Below, piece after piece: positions 46,401 through 59,100 of a DNA stretch of 64,000 bases (the first letter of the stretch is position 1; every line of letters begins with the position of its first letter). Made by a program: the position numbers and the translations under genes. Origin of the DNA: Pocillopora verrucosa (taxonomy: Eukaryota; Cnidaria; Anthozoa; Scleractinia; Pocilloporidae); the NCBI RefSeq assembly GCF_036669915.1, contig NC_089321.1, forward strand, positions 7,984,449 through 8,048,448. The letters run 5' to 3'. The notes below the pieces were generated by a model that saw nothing but the letters and a program-made list of their open reading frames with translations, had not been told where the DNA came from and searched no databases.

Positions 46401-49400
46401 GTTAGAAAAATGTTTCGATTCTTTGTAGAAGAGTAATGTCTTATTTCCAGAAAAAAAATTGCATAAAAAGCATAACTTCCAAAGAAATACTTACGAGTCG
46501 TCCCTGTATGAATAAGGGCTATCATTTGCCATTTAAAGGCATCAAATTTAGCTTTTTTAACCTTTGATTCTCAAAAGCTGAGTAGTCTCTTATTCTCCCT
46601 ACAGGCTACAAAACATTTCATTGTACAATACTTGAGAGAATTTGGTGTTGCATCAAAATAACGCAACCCGATAAGCTAGTCCACTCTCATCACTTATTTG
46701 CAGAATAACCATTGAAACTGTGAACCGCTTCTGGGAGCTGATGGGTGAGGAAACAAAGAACAAACCTTCTGAAACTCTTTTAGTGATTCCGCAAAGTAAT
46801 TTATGTTAGGCTTTGACTTCTGCTGTTCCTTTTGTGGCGTGTCTTCATCTTCATCTTCATCTTCATCTTCATCCTCATCTTCAATTTTTTCGTCTTTCTC
46901 ATCAATTTTTTCATCTTCATGATTTTCTGTTTCAATCTGACCGTCGGCAGCATCCTTCCCCTTTTCTCGGTTTCCCACACTTCCAAATTTCTCCTCGAAT
47001 TTCTTATCCAACACTGTCAGTCAAAAAAAAGTAAAGGTACAGAAATATAACGTGCTGAAGGCCATAGCGAAAAAAAAACATATCTTCAAGATTTGACCAT
47101 CGACGAGGAACAGAAAATACAGACTGAAGTAAAACATTATCCAAACTAGATCGGTATTCGTTAACGACTAACACAAATAACCCTGGAAGGACGATGAGTA
47201 TATGTGACGGCAAAGAGCCATAGAATGAGATAATCAATTGGAAAAGTTTCGACTAACTTTCGCAGATTTGCCCATTATTTTGACACCTGACTGGCTTCGA
47301 CAAACACCTTAGCTAGCGCACTAGACTACGGCTAAATCTAAAGAATTAGAATGATTCTTTACGTAAAAAGGCAATGAAAGAATTTAAATTTCTGCCGTCT
47401 TCTTCCGGCTCTTTGTTCATTTAAATGTAAAAACAATTGAATTTTAGGAAAGTAGCAGATTTGCTCAGTATTTCTGCTAAATCTACTACGAGAAATGAAC
47501 AAGATCAGCGTTTCTTTTTGCAATTTGTTCTTGATGTAAACCTCAAGCTTAAAATCGGTTTTAGTGATGCGAATGAGTTCCCATACAAGCAAACAAAAAA
47601 GTGGATAGATGGTAATTATAATCACAAGAATCTACCATAATTCACCTTCAGGATTGAAACCAAACTTGCTTAATTTCTCTTTCAAAGTAGATCTCAGTTT
47701 AAGAATTTCTTCATCCACTTTATTCCTCCATTCCTCATCCAAACTTTGCTCTGTTGTAGTTGTTTCTTTTCCACCTTCTTTGCTGACCACATCAATGGCC
47801 TCCTCTTTCCGTCCTTCCGCTGGAATACCTTCATCTCCTTTAACCCCCTGTTTGTTGTTTTGTTCAGTAGCTCCTTCAACAGCTTTCTCCATCTCATTAC
47901 CGTCAACATTTTCCTCTTTCTCGATACTTTTCTCCGTCCCCTCAATTGACTCCTTTGATTCTTCTTTATCCGGCGTTTCTTTCATTTCATCTACGGCAGG
48001 ATTTTCTTCTTTCTCTTCAGCGTCTCCTGTTTGTCTGTAAGAAAATAGCGAAATAAGGACCTGTTGTAGAAGTAAGAAGGAGATTCCTTCTAAAATTAAG
48101 AGTGTGCTATAACGACACCCATATTCAACAGTTACAGTAGTTAATATTCAGATCAAAGATCAAAATCTAAGATGGTACATGTCTTTCCAAAAAAAGCCAA
48201 GGAGGTTTGCAAAGAAGACCGAAACTTTCCTTCTAACTTAAACATGGACATGCCGCATCCACACCCTTCAAACTAACCAGGGCAAAATAACGGGCCGGAT
48301 CTCTCACAGAACGCATTCAAAAAATTTGTAAGAGAATCAGTAACGAGCATTAGAGTGTATCAGCTCATTACATTTACCTTTCCATGACAGGTTGTCTCTT
48401 CCTGTGTATCTTTTGACTCATGATGGTGATACCTTCACTTTCAAGATGTCCCATTGCATTTTTCTTGCGCCCTTTGGTAATGTCCAATCTGTGCACATCA
48501 ATTTTGTCCTGCTCGATTTTTCCATCAATCCAAACCTCATCCTCACTTTCAACTCCAGGGTTTTCCCATGGCCACACTTGGCTTCGCTTTGATCTCGTAT
48601 TCTTTGTATCAAAGACTTCTTCATCATCGTCCTCTATTTCATCTTCACCTTCTACTTTCTCTACAGCTCTTGCTTTTCGAGCTCTGTTTTCAGCTTCTTT
48701 GGCAGCTTTGGCCTCCTCTTGAGCCTTTTTTCGTGATTCTGTAATTCAAAAGATAAAACATCACAAGAGTAGCAATGAGATGCCATCATCTTCGGTTATG
48801 CCGCATATCTTATTTTCAAACGACTTACACAAAGTTGACACACTTACTCTGAAAAAGTTCCCTGATTGAAACTACTCACCAACTCTTTCTACATAAATTT
48901 TATATCGTTCCTCTGATAATGCTGGAGAGCAGGTAATAGACTGGGGTTCCTGTACTTGAGAGGACCTGAACAAGTTGTGTTTGCAAAGCTTGTTGGTGTG
49001 TACTGTGATCACATAGGAACAGGACGATGGTTCATCCACTCTTGCTACAAAATCTGCTCTATCTTCATCGCAGAATATCTGAAAACAAGAAAGTAATTAT
49101 GAAAATAGAGTCTCACAAAGAGCCAAGGAATGTGGAAGCATTTCACAAAATGAACATACAACAGAATGAAGGATTGGAGGAAAAGAAGTAGACAGCTTGG
49201 TTTCCCTGCAGAGACAGAGAATTTGAGGAGCAGAGAAACATATAAGAATAAAAAACGATAAATGAAGGTAAAAGCAGAAAAAGGGAAGGGATGAACTGTA
49301 AAAGAGGCATACTTTGGAATGATAGAATCAAGAAATTAAGAAACTGTGGGAACACAGAAATGAAAGAATTAGGGGGAAAAGAAATAATCCAAAATAAAGA

Positions 49401-52400
49401 CTGCAAAAAAAAACAATACATAAAGGGCAGAAAGAAAGCTTACACAGGGAAAGAGAAAAGGAAGGGAAGAGGAAGGGAAAAGGAAGGGAAAAGAAAGAGA
49501 AAAGGAAGGGAAAAGGAAGGGAAAAGGAAAGGAAAAGGAAGGGAAAAGAAAGAGAAAAGGAAGGGAAAAGGAAGGGAAAAGAAAGAAAAAAGGAAGGGAA
49601 AAGGAAGGGAAAAGAAAGAGAAAAGGAAGGGAAAAGGAAGAGAAGAGGAAGAGAAAAGGAAGGGAAAAGGAAGGGAAAAGGAAGGGAAAAGGAAGGGAAA
49701 AGAAAGAGAAAAGGAAGGGAAAAGGAAGGGAAAAGAAAGAGAAAAGGAAGGGAAAAGGAAGGGAAAAGAAAGAGAAAAGGAAGGGAAAAGGAAGGGAAAA
49801 GAAAGAGAAAAGGAAGGGAAAAGGAAGGGAAAAGGAAGGGAAAAGGAAGGGAAAAGGAAGGGAAAAGGAAGGGAAAAGGAAGGGAAAAGGAAGGGAAAAG
49901 GAAGGGAAAAGGAAGGGAAAAGAAAGAGAAAAGGAAGGGAAAAGGAAGGGAAAAGAAAGAGAAAAGGAAGGGAAAAGGAAGAGAAGAGGAAGGGAAAGGA
50001 AGGGAAAAGGAAGGAAAAGGAAGGGAAAAGGAAGGGAAAAGGAAGGGAAAAGGAAGGGAAAAGGAAGGGAAAAGGAAGGGAAAAGGAAGGGAAAAGGAAG
50101 GGAAAAGGAAGGGAAAAGGAAGGGAAAAGGAAGGGAAAAGGAAGGGAAAAGAAAGAGAAAAGGAAGGGAAAAGGAAGGGAAAAGGAAGGGAAAAGAAAGA
50201 GAAAAGGAAGGGAAAAGGAAGGGAAAAGAAAGAGAAAAGGAAGGGAAAAGGAAGGGAAAGGAAGGGAAAGGAAGGGAAAGGAAGGGAAAGGAAGGGAAAG
50301 GAAGGGAAAGGAAGGGAAAGGAAGGGAAAGGAAGGGAAAGGAAGGGAAAAGGAAGGGAAAGGAAGGGAAAAGAAAGAGAAAAGGAAGGGAAAACGAAGGG
50401 AAAAGGAAGGGAAAAGGAAGGGAAAAGAAAGAGAAAAGGAAGGGAAAAGGAAGGGAAAGGAAGGGAAAGGAAGGGAAAGGAAGGGAAAGGAAGGGAAAGG
50501 AAGGGAAAGGAAGGGAAAGGAAGGGAAAAGGAAGAGAAAAAGAAGGGAAAGGAAGGGAAAGGAAGGGAAAGGAAGGGAAAAGGTAGGGAAATAGAAGGGA
50601 AAAGGAAGAGAAAAGGAAGGGAAAAGGAAGAGAAAAGGAAGGGAAAAGGAAGAGAAATGGAAGAGAAAAGGAAGGGAAAGGAGGCGAAAAGGAAGGGAAA
50701 AGGAAGAGAAAAGGAAAGAGAAAAGGAAGGGAAAAGGAAGGGAAAAGGAAGGGAAGAGCTAGCAAGGGGGGATGAAGATTAAAATCAATCAAGGAAAAGA
50801 AAGAAGAAATAGAGGTAAACAATTTAAACCAAAGTGACAAATACTGCAGCTACAGTACCTTAATTTGTGTTTCTCTTTCTTTTCCTGTCAAATCACACTG
50901 AGTACCATTCACATAATACTGGGAATGATATTTTTTAGCCACTGAACTTTTTCCTGGTTTTGGTTTTTCCTGGAGGAAAAAAGAGAGAAAGCACTTAGTC
51001 TTACACATGCTGACTTGCATACCATGGAACCTTCTAGAACAGACTGTTTGGAACGCTATACCGAGAGAGGGAGCCACTGTGAAAGATTGTTCATTTCAAG
51101 GAACTTTGGAGACAAGTGTGGGTTTGTGTCAGTGGTGAGCTAAGGCGTAATCTATAGAGGACCTATTGAGGATAATCATTTATTGTCTATTGTAGTCACT
51201 CCTAAATAAGAATAATTGTTTAATAAAGTAGCTGTCCAAGTTTGTGGGATTGTACTGTCTGTTAAAATATACCATAACAATGTACTTCTGTGCATCATGC
51301 TCTAATTTTAAACCATTAACACCAAGATAGAAAAAACAAAGAATTGCTACTTACATGGTCAAAAATACAGATTGCCAGATTAGCCACTTTTTATTTAAAT
51401 TTCAAATGAAAACTTTTTTTTTACATGCAAAGGGAACCATAACAATGGCCCCTTGGAGTGCTATATTAAAGCTGTAATTAGAAGCAGATTTAAAGACTGG
51501 CCAAACATTTGTAAATGGAGATTGAACAGAGTTGTTAACCAATTCATTCAACATCCATAAAAGTTTTTACCTTTCTAAGGTATATTTTCTCCTGACTCCA
51601 ATCAGTCTCATTACTAAATACTCCCAAGGAAATTTTATCACCAACAACCTTATTTGCTGAAATGGAGAAACACCTATTTGGTTAGAAAATATTGATATGC
51701 TTGACAATCCTTCTTTATCAAGAGGTTTATGTTCAGAGGAGATTTTCAAGAATGCATGCAACAACACCACTCCATCACATTCCAACTCCTGTTGGAATGA
51801 TAAAAAAGTTCACTGAAGGGATGTATTAAGTGACTTTCAATACAAAATAAACTTCTCCTGTGTTTCTTAAAGGAACACAGACCAATTTCAAAGGAAAATC
51901 TAGCAGTACACATATCAGAGGTCACCTGAGGCTTTTTATCAGGCATCCCTTAAAGTTTATAAGGTTGGATTTGATAAGTGTTGCAGTTTTGATTTATTCA
52001 AGCCATCTCAATGTGTGATGTTTCAGAGGCTGAAATCCTTGGCCTTGCAAACATTGTGATAATCTTGTGACATTATAATATCACCCTCCTTTTCCAGGAA
52101 AAGGTGTTAAGAAAATGAAAAGGTCATACTTTTTGATGAATATAAAATAATTAATACAAGTACTACTTAAAATAAGCAAATTCGACCCAAAATCAATAAA
52201 CAAAATAAATGAAACATGTACACATGTAAGCTGCCTGGTGCTCATTCTGACCTTCCATGTGATACTGGTAAATTCCTTTTCCAAAACATACTTCATATGT
52301 CCACCATCCTTTATTCTATAAAAAAAAAGGGAAGCATACACACATTTACAAGTAAGTTACAATTAATACATGTACTTAAAACTTTAACTCCCAAAAGTGA

Positions 52401-54829
52401 CTAACATCTAACTTCTCCATATTATATCTGTATGTTTCCAGCAAACGGTTAATGAGAATACTCAGAGTCAACAGGTAGAAGTTGTCATCTTGATCTTACA
52501 CCAAAGTCTTGTAGCTAATTTACAAGGAATTGTATAGCAGCTCGTAGGGAAAATTAATAATCAGATCTTAGGGGTTAAAGGGTTAAATTCATGATTAACA
52601 AAATTATTGATTTTCTTTTCAACACAAATAAAGAATGATTCACCTCCTTTAATTTCTAATACAAATACAAAATCTTCATTTAAATTACTGTCCTTCTCAT
52701 TCAACACAATTGAATTTTGGAGGATATTATGAGAAAATAATTACTTTGACTGATATTAGCTTTCCACAATTTAATATTTAATTTTATCAGTACTTCCTGA
52801 TTAACTTTAAATATTCAACTATTTCCTGAAATGGCTTCAAGTTATCTGACATGAACAAACAACTAATCAGAGAAACATGGATCTAAATTTCTAAGAAGCC
52901 AAGCCCTATTTTTTACATTTCTAGTTATACATTGTCATCCATTAAAAATTTTCTTGTGAAATTTCTGACCAACCACGTCTAAACTCAAATCAGCCTTGTA
53001 CACAGATTGTCAACTTAAGTACTCTCTCAATTAATGTATGTATGTAAGTATTTGCGATATTTAGACAGGCTGGCCAAGTTCAGCTTGAAGCTGGTTAAAT
53101 GGAGGCCTGTATAAACAATGACAAGGCCAGACTACAACACTGGCAACTACATTGCCTTCTCTTGCAAGAAGAGCATGAGCTCTTTAATTTCCCCTGCTAA
53201 CCAGTACAGAGTAGAGGCAGGAGATGGGGCCTACAGCTTATAGTCCTTATCCCAGAAGACTAGAATGTCTAATCTTTTGCTGACTGCAAAGTAAAGGCAG
53301 CACATTCTCTTAGTTATTTTAACACCCAGAGTGTTGGTCTGGTATGAGGCTTGAGCCTGTAATGTCCCACACGGCAGTACCGTGCTCTAAAATTTGAGCT
53401 TATCAAGGCCAGAAACCTGGCAATTTTAATAAAAGCCTGATACCTGCAATCTACAACCACTCATAAGACCTCAAGTAAGCCCTTGTGCTTGGGATTCACC
53501 TTACGGCACAGCCACCTACCACACCATCTGAAGCTATTATGGAAAAAGTTACTGAAATTCTTGTAAACTGTTTTCTAATTACAATTATTACACCAGATGG
53601 CTTCTCTATCCTAATGTACAAATAGCTTCAAGAAGGCATATAAGCACTTACATTATACAAACACTTTTTCTTTATTGGTTCTAGAAGCTGAGGAATTTCA
53701 TCTTTAGATATATGTTGGATATCCTCATCCTTTTTATCTAAATTCTCAAGCTGTGGTAGAACACACTGATATTGCTGTCCATGCTTGGATGATAATAACA
53801 CTGTATTTCCAAGTTCTGAACTCTGAAATAGATGTGACATTATTTACAACATTATTTTCTAACCTACAAAAACAATAGATACTGTTTTTTTCCAGAGAAG
53901 CGGACATGTATTGTGTGAATGATGAAAATTCACATGTGGATGCAAATTTTATCTTCAAGTGTTGACAATATTACTCACAAAAGAAAAAAGCAAATGGGAA
54001 TAAATTCATAATCACATTACACAGGCTGGGCAGTGATCAGTTTATTAATAGATATTAACAAAATATTCAAATCAAAGACAAACTTATGCTGATTTCCTTA
54101 ACTCTTTAACTCCCAGAAGTGATTAACAGGTAACTTCACCCTATAATATTCATACATTATCGTGCAAACGGGTAATGAGAATATTCAAACATATCAGGTA
54201 CAAGTTGTTACCTTAATATAAAACCCACTTCTTGTTACTAACTTACAAGGAAATGTGTAGCAGCTAGAGGGTTGAATTAACAATCAGATTTTAGGAGTAA
54301 AAGGGTACCCAAACTTAGAACGTTCACTATTGCGATGATACGATGAAATCCTGATCAATTTTTGTGATAGAGATGTTGTTAGCTCTGCACCAATCGCAAG
54401 AACCCAAGTGTTAACTTTAATTAAAAGTAAGAGAATGCATAAATTATCTTTAAGTACAAGGATCTGCTAATCCAGATCACAATGAAAAAAACTGTAATGA
54501 TAATCAAAACATCTTAAATGAAAAATTGGAATCCGCTTAATAATAAAATCTTCCGACGTCTCTCCATCTGCAGCTGCGGGTGCCCGCTCCTTGTTCGAAG
54601 CAGCTTATCAAAGCAAAATATATTGACAAACGTTGCGTTACACCATTGGCGGATAGAAAATTCTCTGAAAGCTTACCTCTTTCAAGAGAACTGGCTCCTT
54701 AGAAATCTGAAATCCATACTTAACACCATATATTTCCTCCACGTTGAAGTTTGAATCCACTAAAGTGAAACAAACACCTAAAATGTTAAAAATAAACAAC
54801 TCGCCGGATAGTTTCCCTCTGATCACCAT
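43486..54829 (-). CDS. OS9: OS9, ER lectin for ER-associated degradation (expanded form)
   Basis: OS9 binds trimmed N-glycans on misfolded glycoproteins in the ER lumen and hands them to the HRD1-SEL1L ubiquitin ligase. Thirteen minus-strand exons join in frame to 975 residues: 54677-54829, 53652-53822, 52252-52315, 51571-51656, 50859-50969, 48880-49078, 48378-48738, 47646-48034, 46766-47013, 45828-46054, 44759-45405, 44093-44217, 43486-43632. A signal peptide ends near residue 26. The MRH domain (about 105-225) keeps the glycan-contact residues: Trp112-Trp113 (GWWTYEVCFGKG), Gln125, Arg190 (GKERETQIK), Glu211 and Tyr217 (VDEPSSCSY). Residues 262-885 are long acidic and coiled-coil sequence, including a run of ED repeats. 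The C-terminus matches OS9: KERKRQQDLENNYNLVWNED. Human OS9 is 667 residues, so the middle is enlarged. The start ATG at 54829 is 117 bp from the QPRT ATG. Exon 10 begins LFSGGMM through the upstream of two AG acceptors; only that one keeps frame. Confidence 0.9.
45712..45740. repeat. (GACC)n microsatellite
   Basis: Seven near-perfect GACC units in an OS9 intron. The motif resembles the larger ACTG/ACCG array in the QRICH2-like gene. Confidence 0.9.
49441..50760 (+). repeat. 1.3-kb polypurine array, GGGAAAAGGAA-type units
   Basis: Almost only A and G on plus, built of 10-11-base units (ggaagggaaaa / ggaagggaaa) with interspersed ggaaaagaaagag variants, so there are higher-order blocks. It lies in the OS9 intron between the exons at 50859-50969 and 48880-49078, so the transcript carries it as polypyrimidine. 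Long open frames on both strands here are by-products of the repeat. Confidence 0.97.
52383..52586. repeat. Dispersed ~200-bp repeat, subtype A copy (OS9 intron)
   Basis: Begins 'tttaactcccaaaagtgact', contains 'aacaggtagaagttgtcatc' and 'cttgtagctaatttacaagg', and ends 'ggggttaaagggttaa'. The ends are inverted repeats. Confidence 0.72.
53100..53425. mobile_element. SINE-like dispersed repeat with degenerate tRNA-like end
   Basis: Carries 'acaaggccagactacaacac', 'gatggggcctacagcttata', 'cagaagactagaatgtct' and 'ggcagcacattctcttagtt'. It then runs into a degenerate tRNA-like stretch (gagtgttggtctggtatgag, then cacacggcagtaccgtgctc). The first half matches 37484-37665. It lies in an OS9 intron. 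Confidence 0.55.
54099..54307. repeat. Dispersed ~200-bp repeat, subtype A copy (OS9 intron)
   Basis: Begins 'taactctttaactcccagaa', contains 'gggtaatgagaatattcaaa' and 'caaggaaatgtgtagcagct', and ends 'ttaggagtaaaagggta'. It aligns along its length with 52383-52586. Confidence 0.72.
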
Positions 54830-54946
54830 TTTGTTGTTTAAAGTCCCGTCGAGACACCTGGGAAAAAAAAGAAAACCTAACTTGGTAGCCTGGCAGAGTT
54901 TACCTTGGTAGCCAAGCTTGGGGCTTAGTAACCAACTCAATCAAAC
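54830..54946. promoter_or_regulatory. Bidirectional promoter of OS9 (-) and QPRT (+)
   Basis: Only 117 bp separate the two divergent ATG codons, so both 5'UTRs and any core elements must fit here or overlap the first exons. No TATA box is visible. Small direct repeats (gcctggcagagtttacct, then ttggtagccaagcttgggg) occur. Confidence 0.6.
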
Positions 54947-55849
54947 ATGGCGGACAAACGTCTTCGTGTTCTTCTTCACCCAACTTCGCTTCGACAACAC
55001 GTTCAGCAGTGGTTAGCTGAAGATACGCCAAGCTTTGATTATGGAGGTTTCGTTGTGGGAGAAAGTGAAGAAACAGCAGTATTGTTGTGCAAATCTAGGG
55101 GTATTTTAGCGGGAGTTCCTTTCTTCGACGCAATATTCCGTGAGTTGGGGTGCAAGGTGGAGTGGGTGTTCTCCGAAGGGGTGCAAGTTGAACCCACGAC
55201 CACGGTGGCAAAGGTAACCGGGAGAGTTAACAAGATTCTTCTGGGAGAAAGAGTGGCCTTAAATTGTATTACAAGAGCGAGTGGAATTGCGACGAAGGCT
55301 AAGAGTTTGGTGAAACTTAAGGAAGACCATAACTGGCACGGAGAAATAGCGGGAACTCGGAAAACTACCCCGGGTTTTCGAATCGTGGAAAAGTACGCAC
55401 TTTTGGTCGGTGGTGTTTCCACCCATCGATATGATCTATCCTCCATGATCATGCTCAAAGATAATCACATTTGGACTGCTGGGAGCGTCACACGTGCCGT
55501 ACAAGACGCAAGAAAGGTGGGAGGTTTCTCAATCAAAATTGAAGTGGAATGTCGAAGCATCGAGGAGGCAAGAGAAGCTGCCAGTGCAGAAGCTGATGTT
55601 GTTATGCTGGATAACTTTGAGCCTAAGGCTCTCCACAGAGCAGCTGAGGTCCTGAAGAAAGAATTCCCGCATTTACTGATTGAGGGAAGTGGAGGCGTTA
55701 CAATAGAGAACATCGCGCAATATTTTGGACCGCATGTTGATGTAATTTCAATGGGGTCTCTAACACAAGGTTATGGTACAGTCAATTTTTCTCTGAAAAT
55801 TCTGAAGGAAGGACATGATCCGCACAATCCACTTGTCAAAACTTTCTAA
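54947..55849 (+). CDS. QPRT: QPRT, quinolinate phosphoribosyltransferase
   Basis: Converts quinolinate and PRPP to nicotinate mononucleotide with CO2 release, the entry of the kynurenine pathway into NAD synthesis. One uninterrupted exon encodes 300 residues, the family length. Seen: [12 protein letters not shown] at the N-terminal domain, [17 protein letters not shown], the substrate-binding [10 protein letters not shown] and [25 protein letters not shown] with the conserved His-Arg and Lys-Asp, [23 protein letters not shown] and ISMGSLTQ of the phosphate-binding barrel. The usual LARCSGIAT stretch reads ITRASGIAT here, a mild change. No stop or frameshift, so it should be active. The lack of introns, among intron-rich neighbours, could mean old retroposition or intron loss. 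The polyadenylation signal is at 56101-56106. Confidence 0.96.
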   Translation: MADKRLRVLLHPTSLRQHVQQWLAEDTPSFDYGGFVVGESEETAVLLCKSRGILAGVPFFDAIFRELGCKVEWVFSEGVQVEPTTTVAKVTGRVNKILLGERVALNCITRASGIATKAKSLVKLKEDHNWHGEIAGTRKTTPGFRIVEKYALLVGGVSTHRYDLSSMIMLKDNHIWTAGSVTRAVQDARKVGGFSIKIEVECRSIEEAREAASAEADVVMLDNFEPKALHRAAEVLKKEFPHLLIEGSGGVTIENIAQYFGPHVDVISMGSLTQGYGTVNFSLKILKEGHDPHNPLVKTF

Positions 55850-56100
55850 TCATTAGTAAGATGATGGCTACTCTATGTTCATCAGTTTGAATGTAGCGTA
55901 CCTTGACAACTTACAATTTGTTAAATAATGAAAAGGATTTTCTTTTAAATAAGACACTGATGTATTTGATTATTTTGATCAACAGGTTACAAAGAACTTT
56001 TAAACCGAAAATTACATTTCGTCCGTTGCATTTCTGCTTCCTTGGAAGAAGTAAGCGCATCGTTTACAACACAAAGAAGGATTTTTCTAAGCTACGGAAT

Positions 56101-56106
56101 AATAAA
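56101..56106 (+). terminator. QPRT: Polyadenylation signal, probably of QPRT
   Basis: AATAAA lies 252 bases after the QPRT stop and just before the convergent end of the DUF4795 gene. Confidence 0.55.
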
Positions 56107-56171
56107 TATTGCTCTGCTTAAGTAATGTTTACAAACGAAAAAGAAATCGTCACTTAGAGAATCAGTTTAAA

Positions 56172-59100
56172 TTAGCAACTTTCAATTTGGTCCTTTGCAG
56201 GTTTTTGAAGACTAGGGGAAGTCGGGGTCGTGCTCCTCCTCACATTCCTTGGGGCATTTTTTAGTCCGGAGGTTTTGCCCTTTTGTGGGATGTGGGGAAG
56301 TGTCGTAGGGAGGGAATCAAGTAATCCCTTATAGATGTGTCCGTCCTGTCCTAAGATATCCACCGGTTGAAAATCTTTCTGCGGGACGAGGAAGTCCAAG
56401 TCGTCCTTGTTAAGCTGAAGTCCACGAACAACCGACTGACTATGGGGATAGGTGAGGGTATGGACTCCTCCACAGGCTCTTGCAGTGGCCTCGGCCAATT
56501 CTTGTAGATCGTGAACACCACTAATGATAAAAACAAAGTAGAAGAATTATGACTGTTACGGTTTTCTTCAGTCAGTTTTGAAATATGTTTTACCCTGTCG
56601 TCATATTTGTCTACAACAAAAACCCTCCTAATGAAAATAAAGGATGTTAGGTAAATCAAGTCCCCTGATCAAAATTGTCGGACGTGACCAGTCTGTCCCA
56701 GTGTCTGGCGTTTGAAACCTGTATAAGTCTTTTTCCAAATAGTAAGTTTTTTTTCGTGAACCACCTCACTCTGAAACGAAATCCCAGAGAAATATTGCAT
56801 CAGTATAGTTGTTTAGGTGGCCATCAGGACTTACTGCTAAGAGGTTTATTAAATCAGCATTGTTGCGCCTCCTATGCAGCCGTTGTTTGGCCACGTAACG
56901 CAAGGCGTTTTCAGATGACGTGTTGCGTGACCATGTAAGGTGCAGATAACGTGTTGCGTGACCAGACCAATCAACAGTTGCGCAGGAAAATAGTATTTTA
57001 GTTCTTTTCTGTAAGTATGTCTGTAATCCATTCATTAGATAGATATCATAAGGTGGTAAAAGTATTTGTAATAAACTTTTTGGGTAATCTCATGCTTAAA
57101 ATTTCACGGTAGGGTTAGATGGAAAGGGAGCACCAACCTAAGTCGTAACATTTCTTTCTGTAACTTGCTGCGTTGCTTCTCCAGCAGTTCAAACCTTTCC
57201 TTCGTCATCGACAGTCCTCCTGGGAGCATGTGCTGTCGGATCTGTTCCAGCTCGAAAGTGGTGTAGGGACGGGTCGACTTCGATCCCGGCATGCAGCGTA
57301 TGGTTGGTAGAGGGGGAAAAGGCTCCTCTCTCGCGTATTTAACAGGGCGGTCACATGATATACAGTTGTGATCCACTAGGAACCGCTTTCGGATCCCTGC
57401 TGCCAATTCTTCTGGGGGCGGTCTTTCCACCGGTTTTGGTTTCATAAATTCCATTCGAGACTCCAGGTAACGCTTCAAGGGTTCAACTTCTTCTTTGTCG
57501 AGTTTCTTGCCCACGTCTGAGTGGATTGCTTCTATGGCTAATTTCAGCGCGTTTTCCTAAATGGGAAAGATAACGCTCATCTTTCTATTCCTCTTAACTC
57601 GAATCAAGTGCATAGCTAAATGACTCATGGACTGACTGACCGACTGACCGACCGACCGACCGACCAACCGATCCATGACAGACAGTCAGTCAGACGGTCA
57701 TTCAGTCAGTCATTCAGTCAGTCAGACTTACCGACTGACTGACTGGCCAACTGACTAAATGACTGGCCCGCTTAATGACTGGATGAATAACTGGGTGATT
57801 TACCCACGCTCAACACATCCAATGTCTGGATGACTGACTTATGAACTGATTGGAAGACTCACTGACTGACCGACCAATTGATTAACTAACCGACCAACTG
57901 ATTAACTAATCAACCGACTGATTGACCGACCGACTAACCAGCTGACCAACTGACGAACTGACTGACTAACTGACCAGCTGACCAACTGACTGACTGACTG
58001 ACTGACCAGCTGACCAACTGACCGATCGACTGATCAACTGACTGACTGACCGACCAACTGATTGACCAACCAGCTGACCAACTAACCGACTGAGTGACTG
58101 ACTAACTAACTAACCGGCTGACCAACTGACCATCTGTCCAACTGACCATCTGACCAACTGACCATCTGACCAACTGACCATCTGTCCAACTGACCATCTG
58201 ACCAACTGACCATCTGACTGATTGACTAACTTACTAACTGACTGACCAGCTGACCGACCAACTGACCGACTGACTGACTAGCTGACCAACTGAGTGATTG
58301 ACTGACCAACCGATTTGCTGACGGACGTATCAACCCATTAACTGATAGCAGGACCAATTTACCGAGTGACTGGCTGACTGACTAAACATGTTAAATCAGA
58401 AAAAAATATATGGTAATACAAGACTAGCGCGGTATTGATAGCATAAACCCCGACAAACAGGAACACCAAACTTCAACACCATTCTGATCCCGGCTTTTTC
58501 CACAAGATTGCATATCGACAAGCCTTCCTTACTGGGATGCCTGTTTGCTTACAATAGGTCTGACCAAACGAAATATTACATTAAACTTACGTGGCCTTCT
58601 AATCTTTGCAGCAAATCTCTTAAGGACTGATCAACAAGACCTATGCAGTGCTCAAAGTCTTCCCTTCCAATCTTGGTTTCCACGTCTTTTTTATCAGCTT
58701 TCAGCTCAAATCCCATGTTAAGCAGTTCTTTGTCGACTTTCACGTCTCTCAGTTCGTCAACAATGTTATAAAGGTCGTCCAAATGCCTCTGTTTCCTGTA
58801 AAGCTCGTCATTCAATCGGATGTCGGTCTGTTTTAGTTTTTCTTTTTCTTCTTGTAACTCAGATATCATGGTACGGATCAAACTCAGTTCTTGTCGATCG
58901 ACGCTGTACGCGCGGCGCCTGTACGTCGAAGTTTCCGACTTGTGTTCTCTTTCTTCCTCTAAAACAAAATAAAAAATCGAAAGTTTTTATGAGATTTAGC
59001 ACACTATTGTAATTATTCTCGACGAACTCAATTTTCAACTCGCCTTCAGCGAATAATTATGCAGTGTACATCATAATCCGGCACGTAGAGGATGTGTTTA

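Noticed and set aside
49291-50840. Long open frames on both strands (431 and 466 codons) over the polypurine array
   Set aside because: The repeat lacks T and C on plus, so stop codons are rare, and the predicted proteins are simple Lys/Arg/Glu/Gly or Phe/Ser/Pro/Leu repeats. They lie inside an OS9 intron.
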